DNA of 64,000 nt from Brevundimonas sp. G8 (GTDB lineage: Bacteria > Pseudomonadota > Alphaproteobacteria > Caulobacterales > Caulobacteraceae), in NCBI RefSeq assembly GCF_902506205.1, contig NZ_LR732816.1, positions 2,864,993 through 2,928,992 on the forward strand. Reading direction: 5' to 3'. Positions within the stretch are counted from its first letter, which is position 1. Each line of letters begins with the position of its first letter. Shown here piece by piece: positions 24,190 through 32,404 of the stretch. The notes below the pieces were generated by a model that was given only the letters and a program-made list of their open reading frames with translations, searched no databases and was not told the origin of the DNA. Position numbers and translations under genes: made by a program.

Positions 24190-25322
24190 GCGAACCTCGC
24201 TTTCAGGTCGCGCACAAAGAGCCAACGCTTGCTGCGTCGCGGCTTCAGCGCGCGGAACAGCACGCGCAGCGCCACCGCGATGGCGATGATGGGCACCACA
24301 TATTGAAGGATGTTCATGCTGGCGTTCCAGGCGCTGGCGGCGACCAGGCCATAGCCGATGACGCGCAGCAGCAGGAACAGGCCCGCCGCCTTGGCGATCC
24401 GCAGCGTATAGCCGGTCCGGCTGAAGGCGCCGCCCAGAATGGCGGACAGGGCCAAGGCCATGGCGACTAGGGCATAGAGCGGCGACGACAGGCGCGAATG
24501 CGCCTCGGCCAGCAGTTCACCGCGCGAACCGGCGACTTCGATTACCTTGGCCGTCGGGTTCAGCAGTTGGCGCAGATAAAGGTCCGTCGGCTTGTAGCGG
24601 ATCGTGTCGGTAACGCCGACGAAGGGAGCGAGCGAGAAGTCGTATCGTCCGAAAGACAGCGTCTCCAGCACGCCGCCCGAGGAATAACGCTGGGCCGAAC
24701 CGTCGAGCATGGTCAGGACGGGCGTCCCGCCTGCGTCACGGCTGAACCGGGCCTCGGAGGCGTTCCAGGTGGTGACCTTCTCCTTGTCGTCCAGATAGAC
24801 GAACAGGTTCTTCAGCAGGCCATTCTGTTCGATCTGCTGGACATAGACCGTAAGACCGTCCGGCCCCTGGACGAACTGGCCTTCCTCGACCAGCAGCGCG
24901 GCGAGATCGGTGCGAATGTCGAAGGCCTGACGCCGGGCTTCCTGCTGCGCCCAGGGGAGAATGAAGACGTTGACCAGCAGGGTGACCAGGGCGACCAGAA
25001 CGGCGATGCGGGCGGCGGGCGAGATCAACTGCCAGCGCGTCATGCCGCCGGCGAAGGCCGCCGTCAGTTCCTGTTCGCGTTGCAACCGCGTCAGGGCGAT
25101 CAGGGCGCCAACGAAAAGGCCGATGGGCAGAATCACCGACAGCAGTTGTGGCAGGGCCAGCAGGGTCAGTTTGACCATGACCCACACGCTCTGGCCCCGC
25201 TCCACGATCACCTGGAGTTGGTCGAGGCTCTGGCTCAGAATTCCGATTCCCGCCAGCGCTGCGCAGGCGGCGACCACGGGGAACAGGATCTGGCGAAAAA
25301 GGTATCTTTGAATCAGGGTCAT
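24186..25322 (-). CDS. lptF: LPS export ABC transporter permease LptF
   Basis: LptF pairs with LptG in the LptB2FG complex. The 378-residue protein starts MTLIQRYLFRQILFP, typical for LptF, with N-terminal helices, the periplasmic jellyroll domain (YVQQIEQNGLLKNLFVYLDD) and helices near the C-terminus. The frame is open to 25703 but upstream sequence is antisense to pepA; ATG 25322 agrees with the family. It is the first gene of the minus-strand operon, divergent from pepA, so promoters for both lie in 25323-25464. Confidence 0.95.
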   Translation of the reverse strand: MTLIQRYLFRQILFPVVAACAALAGIGILSQSLDQLQVIVERGQSVWVMVKLTLLALPQLLSVILPIGLFVGALIALTRLQREQELTAAFAGGMTRWQLISPAARIAVLVALVTLLVNVFILPWAQQEARRQAFDIRTDLAALLVEEGQFVQGPDGLTVYVQQIEQNGLLKNLFVYLDDKEKVTTWNASEARFSRDAGGTPVLTMLDGSAQRYSSGGVLETLSFGRYDFSLAPFVGVTDTIRYKPTDLYLRQLLNPTAKVIEVAGSRGELLAEAHSRLSSPLYALVAMALALSAILGGAFSRTGYTLRIAKAAGLFLLLRVIGYGLVAASAWNASMNILQYVVPIIAIAVALRVLFRALKPRRSKRWLFVRDLKARFA

Positions 25323-25464
25323 GGGCGGTTGGACTTCGCCCGGTTGCAGGCGGCGATATTGAGGCGCATCTAGTAGCACATCAGGGCGCGTCCGCGACAA
25401 GCAGACGCGCCGTTGTCTTTTTGCCTTTGCAGACGCCGGGTGGGGCCTGGCTGGAGTTGTTTGA

Positions 25465-26940
25465 ATGAAGATCGAGTTCGTCGCCGCCGTGGACGCCGCC
25501 GAGATTCTGGCGGTTCCCGTTTTTGAAGACCGTGCATTTTCGCCAGCTGGGTCCGCTCTGGACGCCAAGACCAGCGGCGCCTTGACCAAGGCCGCCGGCA
25601 AGGGGCGCTTCACCGGCAAGGCCGGCCAGAGCCTGAGCGTCGCCGCGCCGGCCGGCGTCAACGCCGACGCTGTGCTGCTGGTCGGCGCGGGCGCCAAGGA
25701 CAAGCTGGACGACCTGGCGGTCGAGGCCTTTGGCGGAAACGCCTATGCGGCCGTGAAGTTGTCGGGGGCCGAGGTTCTGACCATCGACGCCTCCGACCTA
25801 GCGCCGGAGCAGGCCGCCCGCGTCGGCTTCGCCGCGCGTCTGGCCGCCTATCGCTTCGACAAATATCGCACGACGCAGAAGCCGGACAAGATTCCGTCGA
25901 TCACGACCATCCGCGTCGTGACCTCGGACCTGCGCGCCGCCGAGGCCGCGCTGGAGCCGCTGTCGGCCGTTGCGGACGGCGTGATCTTCGCTCGCGATCT
26001 GGTCTCCGAGCCGGCCAACGTCCTTTATCCGGCAGAGTTCGCCAAGCGCGTCAAGGCGCTGGAGAGTTTGGGCCTGGAGGTCGAGATTCTCGGTGAGGCC
26101 GAGATGGAGAAGCTTGGCATGCGCACCCTACTGGGTGTCGGCCAGGGCAGCCGTCGCGAAAGCCAGCTGGCGATCATGAAATGGAACGGCGGCGAGGCGG
26201 GGGCCCAGCCGCTGGCCTTCGTCGGCAAGGGCGTCTGCTTCGACACCGGCGGCATCTCGATCAAGCCGGCCGACGGCATGGAAGACATGAAGTGGGACAT
26301 GGGCGGCGCGGCCGCCGTGACCGGAACCATGATCGCCCTGGCCAGCCGCAAGGCCAAGGCGAACGTCATCGGCGTTCTGGGCCTGGTCGAGAACATGCCT
26401 GATGGCAACGCCCAGCGTCCGGGCGACGTGGTCGTGTCGATGTCGGGCCAGACGGTCGAGGTCATCAACACCGACGCCGAGGGCCGTCTCGTTCTGGCCG
26501 ACGCGCTTTGGTATACGCAGCAGCGCTTCAAGCCGAAGTTCATGATCGACCTGGCGACCCTGACGGGCGCCATGATCGTGGCCCTAGGCCTGGATTATGC
26601 CGGTGTGTTCTCGAACTCCGACGACGTGGCCGATCCGATCCTGGCGGCGTCGAAGAAGGTTGGCGAGAACTTCTGGCGCATGCCGATCCCGGCCATCTAT
26701 GAGCAGCACATCGATTCCAAGATCGCCGACGTGAAGAACACTGGCAACGGCCGCGCCGGGGGTTCGATCACCGCCGCCCTGTTCCTGCAACGCTTCACCA
26801 ACGGCGTGCCGTGGGCGCATCTGGACATCGCGCCGACCGCCTGGGCCAACAAGAGCCCCAGCCCCACCGTGCCCGAAGGCGGCGTCGGCTTCGCCGTGCG
26901 CACGCTGGATCGCATGGTCGCCGACGCTTACGAAGCCTGA
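25465..26940 (+). CDS. pepA: Leucyl aminopeptidase
   Basis: PepA is a cytosolic M17 metallo-aminopeptidase with two metal ions that trims N-terminal residues from peptides. The signature NTDAEGRLVLADAL and the metal-binding VGKGVCFDTGGISIKP and MKWDMGGAAA are intact. Length 491 is normal. It is divergent from lptF and followed after 19 bp by holC, the common pepA-holC pairing. Confidence 0.97.
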   Translation: MKIEFVAAVDAAEILAVPVFEDRAFSPAGSALDAKTSGALTKAAGKGRFTGKAGQSLSVAAPAGVNADAVLLVGAGAKDKLDDLAVEAFGGNAYAAVKLSGAEVLTIDASDLAPEQAARVGFAARLAAYRFDKYRTTQKPDKIPSITTIRVVTSDLRAAEAALEPLSAVADGVIFARDLVSEPANVLYPAEFAKRVKALESLGLEVEILGEAEMEKLGMRTLLGVGQGSRRESQLAIMKWNGGEAGAQPLAFVGKGVCFDTGGISIKPADGMEDMKWDMGGAAAVTGTMIALASRKAKANVIGVLGLVENMPDGNAQRPGDVVVSMSGQTVEVINTDAEGRLVLADALWYTQQRFKPKFMIDLATLTGAMIVALGLDYAGVFSNSDDVADPILAASKKVGENFWRMPIPAIYEQHIDSKIADVKNTGNGRAGGSITAALFLQRFTNGVPWAHLDIAPTAWANKSPSPTVPEGGVGFAVRTLDRMVADAYEA

Positions 26941-26959
26941 TCGCCGAGGATAGAGCCGG

Positions 26960-27418
26960 GTGAGCGGCAAGCCCGAAATCTGGTTCTACCACCTGGAGCG
27001 GTCGACGCTGGATCAGGTGCTGCCGACCCTGCTCGAAAAGACGATCGAGCGGGGTTGGCGGGCGCTGATCAAGTCGTCGCATTCGCATCGGCTGGACGAG
27101 GTCGACGAGACGCTGTGGACGTTTCGCGACGAGAGTTTCCTGCCGCACGGTCGGGCGGATCAGCCCAATGCCGATCGTCAGCCTGTGCTGTTGAGCGAAT
27201 CGGGAGAGAACCTGAACGGTGCTCAGGCGCTGTTCATAGTCGACGACGCAGAACTGGGCGCGACGGAAGGGTTCGCACGATGCTTCATTATTTTCGACGG
27301 TCGGGACGAACCGGCGTTGCAGCACGCGCGCGGACGCTGGAAGGCGCTGAAGGACACGGGCGCGAACCTGGCCTACTGGCGTCAGACCGACGAAGGGCGC
27401 TGGGAAAAGGCGGCCTGA
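26960..27418 (+). CDS. holC: DNA polymerase III chi subunit
   Basis: HolC links the clamp loader to SSB on the lagging strand. The 152-residue protein matches the family (EIWFYHLERSTLDQVLPTLL, LDETLWTFRDESFLPHG after an HRLDEVD variant, GRWKALKDTGANLAYWRQ). The start is GTG 26960. A lipoprotein-like frame begins inside its 3' end, overlapping by 19 bp or more. Confidence 0.94.
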   Translation: MSGKPEIWFYHLERSTLDQVLPTLLEKTIERGWRALIKSSHSHRLDEVDETLWTFRDESFLPHGRADQPNADRQPVLLSESGENLNGAQALFIVDDAELGATEGFARCFIIFDGRDEPALQHARGRWKALKDTGANLAYWRQTDEGRWEKAA

Positions 27419-27732
27419 TCGGGCTGGTTCTGCTTGCGGGCTGTTCGACGCCTGTCGCCGATGCGCCTGCCCCGCGCATCATCGAACAGGCCCAGATGAA
27501 TCCGCCCGTCGGCAGCCGTATGCCGACCGCACAGACCGACGACGTCTGCAAAGCGGGCGAGATGCAGTATCTCGTCGGCAGGTCTCGCACCGAAATCCCG
27601 GTTCCGGTGGACGTGGTGAACCGACGCGTGACCTGCACCACCTGCCCGGTCACCCACGACTTCTCAGCCTATCGGCTGAACATTCTGTACAATGAACAAA
27701 CTGGCGTCATCGAACAGGTCCGCTGCGGCTGA
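27400..27732 (+). CDS. Small I78-type (peptidase inhibitor-like) lipoprotein, probable CTG start
   Basis: The frame encodes a compact lipoprotein signal (GKGGLIGLVLLAGC) and a ~95-residue mature part resembling the I78 inhibitor family: a Cys, then QYLVGRSRTEIP, THDFSAYRLNILYN, and a final VRCG. An unusual CTTC motif lies in the middle. No ATG, GTG or TTG sits near the signal; CTG 27400, after AAGG, gives the ideal signal peptide. The next in-frame ATG (27280) would add 40 charged residues before the signal and overlap holC by 139 bp. It is followed after 16 bp by a paralogue. Inhibitor activity is inferred from family resemblance. Confidence 0.65.
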   Translation: MGKGGLIGLVLLAGCSTPVADAPAPRIIEQAQMNPPVGSRMPTAQTDDVCKAGEMQYLVGRSRTEIPVPVDVVNRRVTCTTCPVTHDFSAYRLNILYNEQTGVIEQVRCG

Positions 27733-27748
27733 CGCGAAGGAGAAGACC

Positions 27749-28045
27749 ATGAAGATCATCGTGAGCACCCTGATGGCGGCCAGCGCATTGGCGTTGTCGG
27801 CCTGTGCGCCGACGCAAACCGCCGAGCCTGCGCCGGGTTCGGAAACCGCCTTCAAGGCCTGCAGGGTCGAAGACTACCAGAGCTATGTCGGGCGCAACCG
27901 CTCGACCATCCCCACGGCGCCTGAGGGCCAGACCTTCCGCGTCCTGTGCACCACCTGCGCGGCGACGATGGACTATCGCGAGAACCGCGTGAACTTCGTC
28001 TATGACGAGGCGACCAGCATCGTGCGCGAAGTGAAGTGCGGCTGA
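27749..28045 (+). CDS. Small I78-type (peptidase inhibitor-like) lipoprotein
   Basis: The 98-residue product has a clear lipoprotein signal with lipobox LSAC (Cys19), a short Pro/Ala linker and an I78-like core: Cys38, YQSYVGRNRSTIP, CTTC at 67-70, TMDYRENRVNFVYD and the terminal VKCG. It is a tandem paralogue of the preceding gene, sharing all four cysteines and the CTTC variant. AAGGAG precedes ATG 27749. I78 proteins of known function inhibit serine peptidases; whether this CTTC subtype does is unknown. Confidence 0.82.
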   Translation: MKIIVSTLMAASALALSACAPTQTAEPAPGSETAFKACRVEDYQSYVGRNRSTIPTAPEGQTFRVLCTTCAATMDYRENRVNFVYDEATSIVREVKCG

Positions 28046-28048
28046 CGC

Positions 28049-28975
28049 TCAGCGCCCCACCGTATCGCCGGGCCACAGCGGGCCGCTGAACTTCTCCGCC
28101 AGATAATCCATAAAGGCCGTGACCCGAGCGGGTCGCGGCCCGCCGCTGGGGGCCACCAGATGCAGCGCGATGGGTGGTAGGCGCCAGTCGGTCATCACCG
28201 TCTCCAGACAGCCGTCGGCGACGTCCTTCCAGTAGATGAAGTCCGGCTGGGGGAAGAGGCCCAGCCCTGCACACAGCGAAGCGGTCAGGGCGTCGGAGTT
28301 GTTGGCCCTCAGCGGCCCCCGAGGATGCACGACGACCTCTTCGCCCGCATCATTCCTGAACCGCCAGGTGTCGGGGCTGGGCATATAGGCGTAGCCGAGG
28401 CAGGCGTGACGGGCCAGATCGTCGGGGTGGGTCGGGCGACCACGCTGTTCCAGATAGGACGGCGAGGCCACCAGGGCGCGCGCCACCGGCCGCAGCTTGC
28501 GCGCCGTCAGCGAGGAATCCGCCAGGGCCGCGATCCTCAGCGCGCAGTCGAACCCGCCGCCGACCAGATCGATCACCTCGTCCGACAGATGCAGGTCAAT
28601 CGACACGTCCGGGTGGGTGGCCAGAAACTCGGGCAGGGCAGGCGCGACATAGGCCATGCCGAACGACATGGGCGCTGCCAGCCGCACCAGGCCACGCGGG
28701 GTCACGGACATGTCCAGCGCCTCGGACACCGCGCCCTCGGCCTCGGCCAGCATATGGGCGGCGCGGGCGGCCAGGGTGCGGCCCGCATCCGTCAGGGAGA
28801 ACCGGCGCGACGTGCGGTGCAATAGTGTGGTGCGAAGTCGCTGCTCCAGTCGCGTCACCGCCTTGGACACGGTGGCCTTGGACAGGCCCAGGGTCTCGGC
28901 CGCGCCGGAGAAGGACTGGCTGTCGGCGACCTTGGCGAAGATGGCCAGGGCTTCGAGGTCGGGCAGGCGGGACAT
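28049..28975 (-). CDS. LysR-family transcriptional regulator
   Basis: The 308-residue protein has an N-terminal winged helix-turn-helix (FAKVADSQSFSGAAETLGLSK then TVSKAVTRLEQRLRTTLLHR) and the LysR effector domain (GLVRLAAPMSFGMAYVAPAL onward). It is divergent from the pirin gene across a 120-bp region holding GAAAC/GTTTC repeats, so it probably controls the pirin-DoxX genes and itself. The effector is unknown. Confidence 0.93.
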   Translation of the reverse strand: MSRLPDLEALAIFAKVADSQSFSGAAETLGLSKATVSKAVTRLEQRLRTTLLHRTSRRFSLTDAGRTLAARAAHMLAEAEGAVSEALDMSVTPRGLVRLAAPMSFGMAYVAPALPEFLATHPDVSIDLHLSDEVIDLVGGGFDCALRIAALADSSLTARKLRPVARALVASPSYLEQRGRPTHPDDLARHACLGYAYMPSPDTWRFRNDAGEEVVVHPRGPLRANNSDALTASLCAGLGLFPQPDFIYWKDVADGCLETVMTDWRLPPIALHLVAPSGGPRPARVTAFMDYLAEKFSGPLWPGDTVGR

Positions 28976-28993
28976 GGGCGGCTCTGCGTCCTG

Positions 28994-29017
28994 AAACGAT
29001 GAGTTTCGGTTGTTTCT
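28994..29017. promoter_or_regulatory. Candidate LysR operator between the LysR and pirin genes
   Basis: GAAAC-N5-GTTTC forms a perfect inverted repeat at 28994-29008, with a third GTTTC at 29013-29017. It begins 18 bp upstream of the LysR start codon in the shared divergent promoter, where LysR proteins usually bind dyads of this size. Confidence 0.5.
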
Positions 29018-29095
29018 ATTTCTGATCGGTCGCTGATCTCTATCTTGGCGTCAAGCAAAGGCGTCGGACGGTTTCGACGCGAAAGGACGAGTTCA

Positions 29096-29794
29096 ATGAT
29101 CGAGCGCAGACCGTTTGAATCCCTTGGCGGCGCCAACCACGGCTGGCTGAACGCCAAACACCATTTCTCCTTCGCCGACTACTATGATCCCAGGCGGATG
29201 AGCTGGGGCAATCTGCGGGTCTGGAACGACGACGAGATCGCCGCCGGCTCGGGCTTTCCGCCGCATCCGCACGCCGACATGGAGATCATCACCTACGTCC
29301 GCGACGGGGCCATCACCCATGAGGACAGCCTGGGCAACAAGGGCCGCACGGTCGCCGGCGATGTGCAGGTGATGAGCGCGGGCACTGGCATCCGCCACGC
29401 CGAATATAATGCCGAGCCGGACCTGACCCGGATATTCCAGATCTGGATCGAGCCGACCAGGCGCGGCGAGGCGCCCAGCTGGGGCTCCAAACCCTTCCCG
29501 AAGGGCGAGCGGTCCGGTCAGTTCGTGGTCCTGGCGTCCGGCTTTGACGGCGATGATGACGCCCTGCCGATCCGCACTGATGCGCGGATCGTGGCGGCGA
29601 CGCTGAAGGCTGGCGACAGCGCCGCCTATCCTCTCGGCGCGACCCGTCGGGCCTATCTGGTTCCGGCCAAGGGCGAGGTTGAGGTCAACGGCGTCAAGCT
29701 GAACGCTCGCGACGGCGCGGCTATCGCCCAGGAGGATGTCGTGACGGTCAAGGCGTTGTCGGACGCAGAAATCGTGCTGGTGGACGCGGCCTGA
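29096..29794 (+). CDS. Pirin family protein
   Basis: The 232-residue cupin-fold protein carries the metal-binding His pattern of pirins (FPPHPHADMEIITYV, and GTGIRHAEYN). Bacterial pirins include quercetinase-like dioxygenases and redox-sensitive regulators. AAAGGACGAG precedes ATG 29096, which was preferred over an upstream start at 29045. The gene is divergent from a LysR regulator and followed by DoxX, an arrangement common in proteobacteria. Confidence 0.94.
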   Translation: MIERRPFESLGGANHGWLNAKHHFSFADYYDPRRMSWGNLRVWNDDEIAAGSGFPPHPHADMEIITYVRDGAITHEDSLGNKGRTVAGDVQVMSAGTGIRHAEYNAEPDLTRIFQIWIEPTRRGEAPSWGSKPFPKGERSGQFVVLASGFDGDDDALPIRTDARIVAATLKAGDSAAYPLGATRRAYLVPAKGEVEVNGVKLNARDGAAIAQEDVVTVKALSDAEIVLVDAA

Positions 29795-29807
29795 ATTTAG
29801 GATCAAG

Positions 29808-29838
29808 CTTCACGGTCGGACCTGATCCGACCGTGAAG
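29808..29838. promoter_or_regulatory. 13-bp perfect inverted repeat between pirin and DoxX
   Basis: CTTCACGGTCGGA (29808-29820) and TCCGACCGTGAAG (29826-29838) surround a five-base loop, 13 bp after the pirin stop and 26 bp before the DoxX start. No T-run follows, so it may be a U-less terminator, an mRNA processing hairpin, or a repressor site for doxX. Confidence 0.5.
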
Positions 29839-29864
29839 TCTGCACCGACAACTGAGGAATGAGA

Positions 29865-30263
29865 ATGTTCAATCAAGTGAATGGCTGGTCTTCTCGCGCG
29901 CTGGCGGCGCTGAGGATCGTGGCCGGCCTGCTGTTCCTGGCGCATGGCGTCGTCAAGGTGTTCGGCTTTCCTGCCGGGGCCGAGCCGGGCCAGCAGGAGC
30001 TGCTGTCGCTGTTCGGCATCGGCGGCCTGATCGAACTGGTTACCGGCCTTCTGCTGATCCTGGGCCTGTTCACCCGTCCGGCTGCGTTGATCGCCTCGGG
30101 CCAGATGGCGGTGGCCTACTGGATGTTCCACTTCCCCAGCAGCCCTTATCCAGCGGTGAACGGCGGCGATGCGGCCATCCTGTTCTGCTTCGTCTTCCTC
30201 TACATCTTCACGGCCGGTCCTGGCGCGTGGAGCATCGACGACCGCAACGAAAGACGCTTCTGA
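29865..30263 (+). CDS. DoxX family membrane protein
   Basis: The 132-residue protein has four predicted helices (residues about 13-33, 48-68, 73-93, 105-122) and the DoxX pattern LRIVAGLLFLAHGVVKVFGF and ELVTGLLLILGLFTRPAA. DoxX proteins are small inner-membrane proteins often linked to redox stress or quinone handling. ATG 29865, six bases after GAGGA, fits better than the overlapping ATG 29859. Confidence 0.93.
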   Translation: MFNQVNGWSSRALAALRIVAGLLFLAHGVVKVFGFPAGAEPGQQELLSLFGIGGLIELVTGLLLILGLFTRPAALIASGQMAVAYWMFHFPSSPYPAVNGGDAAILFCFVFLYIFTAGPGAWSIDDRNERRF

Positions 30264-30275
30264 CGTCGGTATGAC

Positions 30276-30309
30276 AAAGGCCGCCGCGCTATCTGGCGCG
30301 GCGGCCTTT
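30276..30309. terminator. Bidirectional terminator between doxX and pip
   Basis: An 11-bp stem, GGCCGCCGCGC with GCGCGGCGGCC, is flanked by AAA on the left and TTT on the right, between convergent genes. It can serve both strands. Confidence 0.9.
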
Positions 30310-30314
30310 CGTGC

Positions 30315-31289
30315 TTAAAGGGTCGCGGCCCAGTCGGCGGCGCGGACCAGGCTGTCGACGATGCCTGGCTCGGACGAGGCGTGACCGGCGTCGCCGACGA
30401 TGTCCAGATGGGCCTCGGGCCAGGCGCGGTGCAGCGCCCAGGCGCCTGAGATCGGCGTCACCACGTCGAACCGCCCCTGGGCGATCCAGCAGGGGATGTG
30501 GCGCATCCGATCCACGTTCTTCAGCAGCCAGCCGTCCTCCTCGAAGAAGCCGGCATTTGTGAAGAACCAGTTCTCGATTCGGGCGAAGGCGACGGCGAAG
30601 TCAGGCTCCGCGAACTTGGCCGGCCGGGCGTTCGGGCCCTCGACGCTGACCGTCTCGCCTTCCCAGCTGGACCAGGCGACGGCGCAGCGTTCGCGCTCGG
30701 CCACGTCGTCGCCGATCAGGCGCTTGTAGTAGGCGGCCATGAGGTCGCCGCGCTCCGCCTCGGGAATGGGACCGACGAAACGCTCCCAGGCGTCGGGGAA
30801 GATCATCGAGGCGCCGTCCTGATAGAACCAATGCAGCTCCTTCTTGGTCAGCAGGAAGATTCCCCGCAGCAGCAGGGCGATGACCCGTTCAGGGTGGGTG
30901 ATGGCGTAGGCCATCGACAGGGTCGAACCCCAGGAACCGCCGAACACCACCCATTTGTCGATGCCGCACAACACGCGCAGACGCTCGATGTCGTCGATCA
31001 GGGTCCAGGTGGTGTTGTCCTCCAGCGAAGCGTGAGGTCGTGACAGACCACAACCGCGCTGGTCGAACATGATGATGCGATAGACGGCCGGGTCGAAGAA
31101 ACGCCGCATGCCAGGGTTCACTGCACCGCCCGGTCCGCCGTGCAGCACCAGGACAGGCAGGCCCTGAGGATTGCCGGATTCCTCGTAATAGATTTCGTGC
31201 ACGCCCTCGGTCGTCATCCAGCCCGAGGCGTAGGATTCGATCTCGGGGTGGAGCACACGACGCGGCTCGGCGGGCGTAGGGAAGGCCAT
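30315..31289 (-). CDS. pip: Proline iminopeptidase
   Basis: This alpha/beta-hydrolase (peptidase family S33) removes N-terminal proline from peptides. The oxyanion stretch LHGGPGGAVNPGM, the nucleophile motif GGSWGSTL, the RGIFLL segment and the C-terminal GDAGHASSEPGI with catalytic His are present. The 324-residue length is normal. The frame stays open to 31520, but ATG 31289 (MAFPTPAEPRR) is the family start. Confidence 0.95.
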   Translation of the reverse strand: MAFPTPAEPRRVLHPEIESYASGWMTTEGVHEIYYEESGNPQGLPVLVLHGGPGGAVNPGMRRFFDPAVYRIIMFDQRGCGLSRPHASLEDNTTWTLIDDIERLRVLCGIDKWVVFGGSWGSTLSMAYAITHPERVIALLLRGIFLLTKKELHWFYQDGASMIFPDAWERFVGPIPEAERGDLMAAYYKRLIGDDVAERERCAVAWSSWEGETVSVEGPNARPAKFAEPDFAVAFARIENWFFTNAGFFEEDGWLLKNVDRMRHIPCWIAQGRFDVVTPISGAWALHRAWPEAHLDIVGDAGHASSEPGIVDSLVRAADWAATL

Positions 31290-31321
31290 GGAGGGACGGT
31301 CTTTCTGCGAGAACGAAGCGA

Positions 31322-31678
31322 TTAGGAACGAAGCGCGGCGATGGCCAGGCAGACCCAGCCGGCGATCATCAGCAGTCCGCCGATGGGGGCGACGGCGCCG
31401 AAGGCCGGGGCGCCGAGAAAGGCGATCAGCGCCAGGGACAGAGAGAAGACCAGCCCCCCGAGCGCGCCCAGCCATCCGGCCAGACGCGCGAACCGACCGC
31501 CCGCGACCCATTGGGCGCAACCGAAGGCGAAGACGGCGTGAACCAGTTGATACTGGCCGCCGGTGGTCAGGAGGGGCTTCACCTGTGGCCCCGCGCCATG
31601 AGCGGCGAAGGCGCCCAGGGCTATGGCCAGGGCGCCGTTCAGGGCGGCGAGGAGGGTCAGGTTGCGACTCACGATCAT
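31322..31678 (-). CDS. DUF423 family membrane protein
   Basis: The 118-residue protein has four hydrophobic helices and matches the DUF423/YgdD family (LNGALAIALGAFAAHG near the N-terminus, GGQYQLVHAVFAFG, and APIGGLLMIAGWVCLAIAAL at the C-terminus). The biochemical role of this widespread inner-membrane family is unknown. It lies 32 bp upstream of pip on the same strand. Confidence 0.92.
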   Translation of the reverse strand: MIVSRNLTLLAALNGALAIALGAFAAHGAGPQVKPLLTTGGQYQLVHAVFAFGCAQWVAGGRFARLAGWLGALGGLVFSLSLALIAFLGAPAFGAVAPIGGLLMIAGWVCLAIAALRS

Positions 31679-31726
31679 TCGGGAACCCTAGACCGGCGAA
31701 TCCTGAATGTCTGCGACCCGAAAGGG

Positions 31727-32344
31727 TTAACCAGCGCGAGGCAGGGGCGTCAGATGGCTGGCCATCGCGGAAGCGGCGGCCTTGATGCCCTTGCGTACCG
31801 CAGCCTCGTTGGCGGGAGCAGGCGCGCGCAACAGACCGATGGACGGCGTCAGCGGCCCGTCCGGCAGGTCGGACAGGACGCGATAGAGAAGATAGGATCC
31901 GACGTCTTCCTCGACCTCGGACGTGGCGTCGGCTTCGAGGCCTGCGGCGTTCAGGGCGCGCACCATGTCAGCGACGGGAGCCGTGGTGCGTGCAATGCCG
32001 GGGCCGGTGCGCGACAGGCGGTCCTTGTAGTCCAAGGTCCGGTTCTCGGCGCGCATCTGGACGCGGAAGCCGTCGCCCTTTTGCGTGCGTCCAACCAGCA
32101 AGACGGCACGACATTCGCCGCTGCCCAGGCGGGCGGCCAGGGTCGAGGCCAGAACATCGGGATCGGCGGCGGCGATGGGGACAGACCGCGCGCCGATGGG
32201 GCTCCAGATTTCGCCGGACAGGTCCTCGACCAGATCCCAGCCTTCGTCCTCGCCGTCATAGGCGCAGATGATGATGCCGGGCCGGCGGTCGGCGCTCACA
32301 GGGCCGTCGATATCGTTCATCGTGCCGGCCATAGCCCAATCCAT
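31727..32344 (-). CDS. Pyroglutamyl peptidase I-like (C15 fold) protein, probably inactive
   Basis: The 205-residue protein loosely follows the layout of family C15: an N-terminal strand (GIIICAYDG), a middle RAENRTLDYKD where C15 has its Asn-rich active-site region, VGSYLLYRVLSDL where C15 reads AGTYVCN, and PSIGLLRAP where C15 has FIHVP. In this alignment the catalytic Cys is replaced by Leu and the His by Arg, so it is unlikely to cleave pyroglutamate. Starts at 32332 and 32320 are alternatives. The family call is by eye. A DUF423 gene follows. Confidence 0.55.
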   Translation of the reverse strand: MDWAMAGTMNDIDGPVSADRRPGIIICAYDGEDEGWDLVEDLSGEIWSPIGARSVPIAAADPDVLASTLAARLGSGECRAVLLVGRTQKGDGFRVQMRAENRTLDYKDRLSRTGPGIARTTAPVADMVRALNAAGLEADATSEVEEDVGSYLLYRVLSDLPDGPLTPSIGLLRAPAPANEAAVRKGIKAAASAMASHLTPLPRAG

Positions 32345-32404
32345 GACAGTTCGGTGACGCGCAGGAGGCTGTAACTTGCCAGCATCGTCAAGCCCTGTTG
32401 ATCC

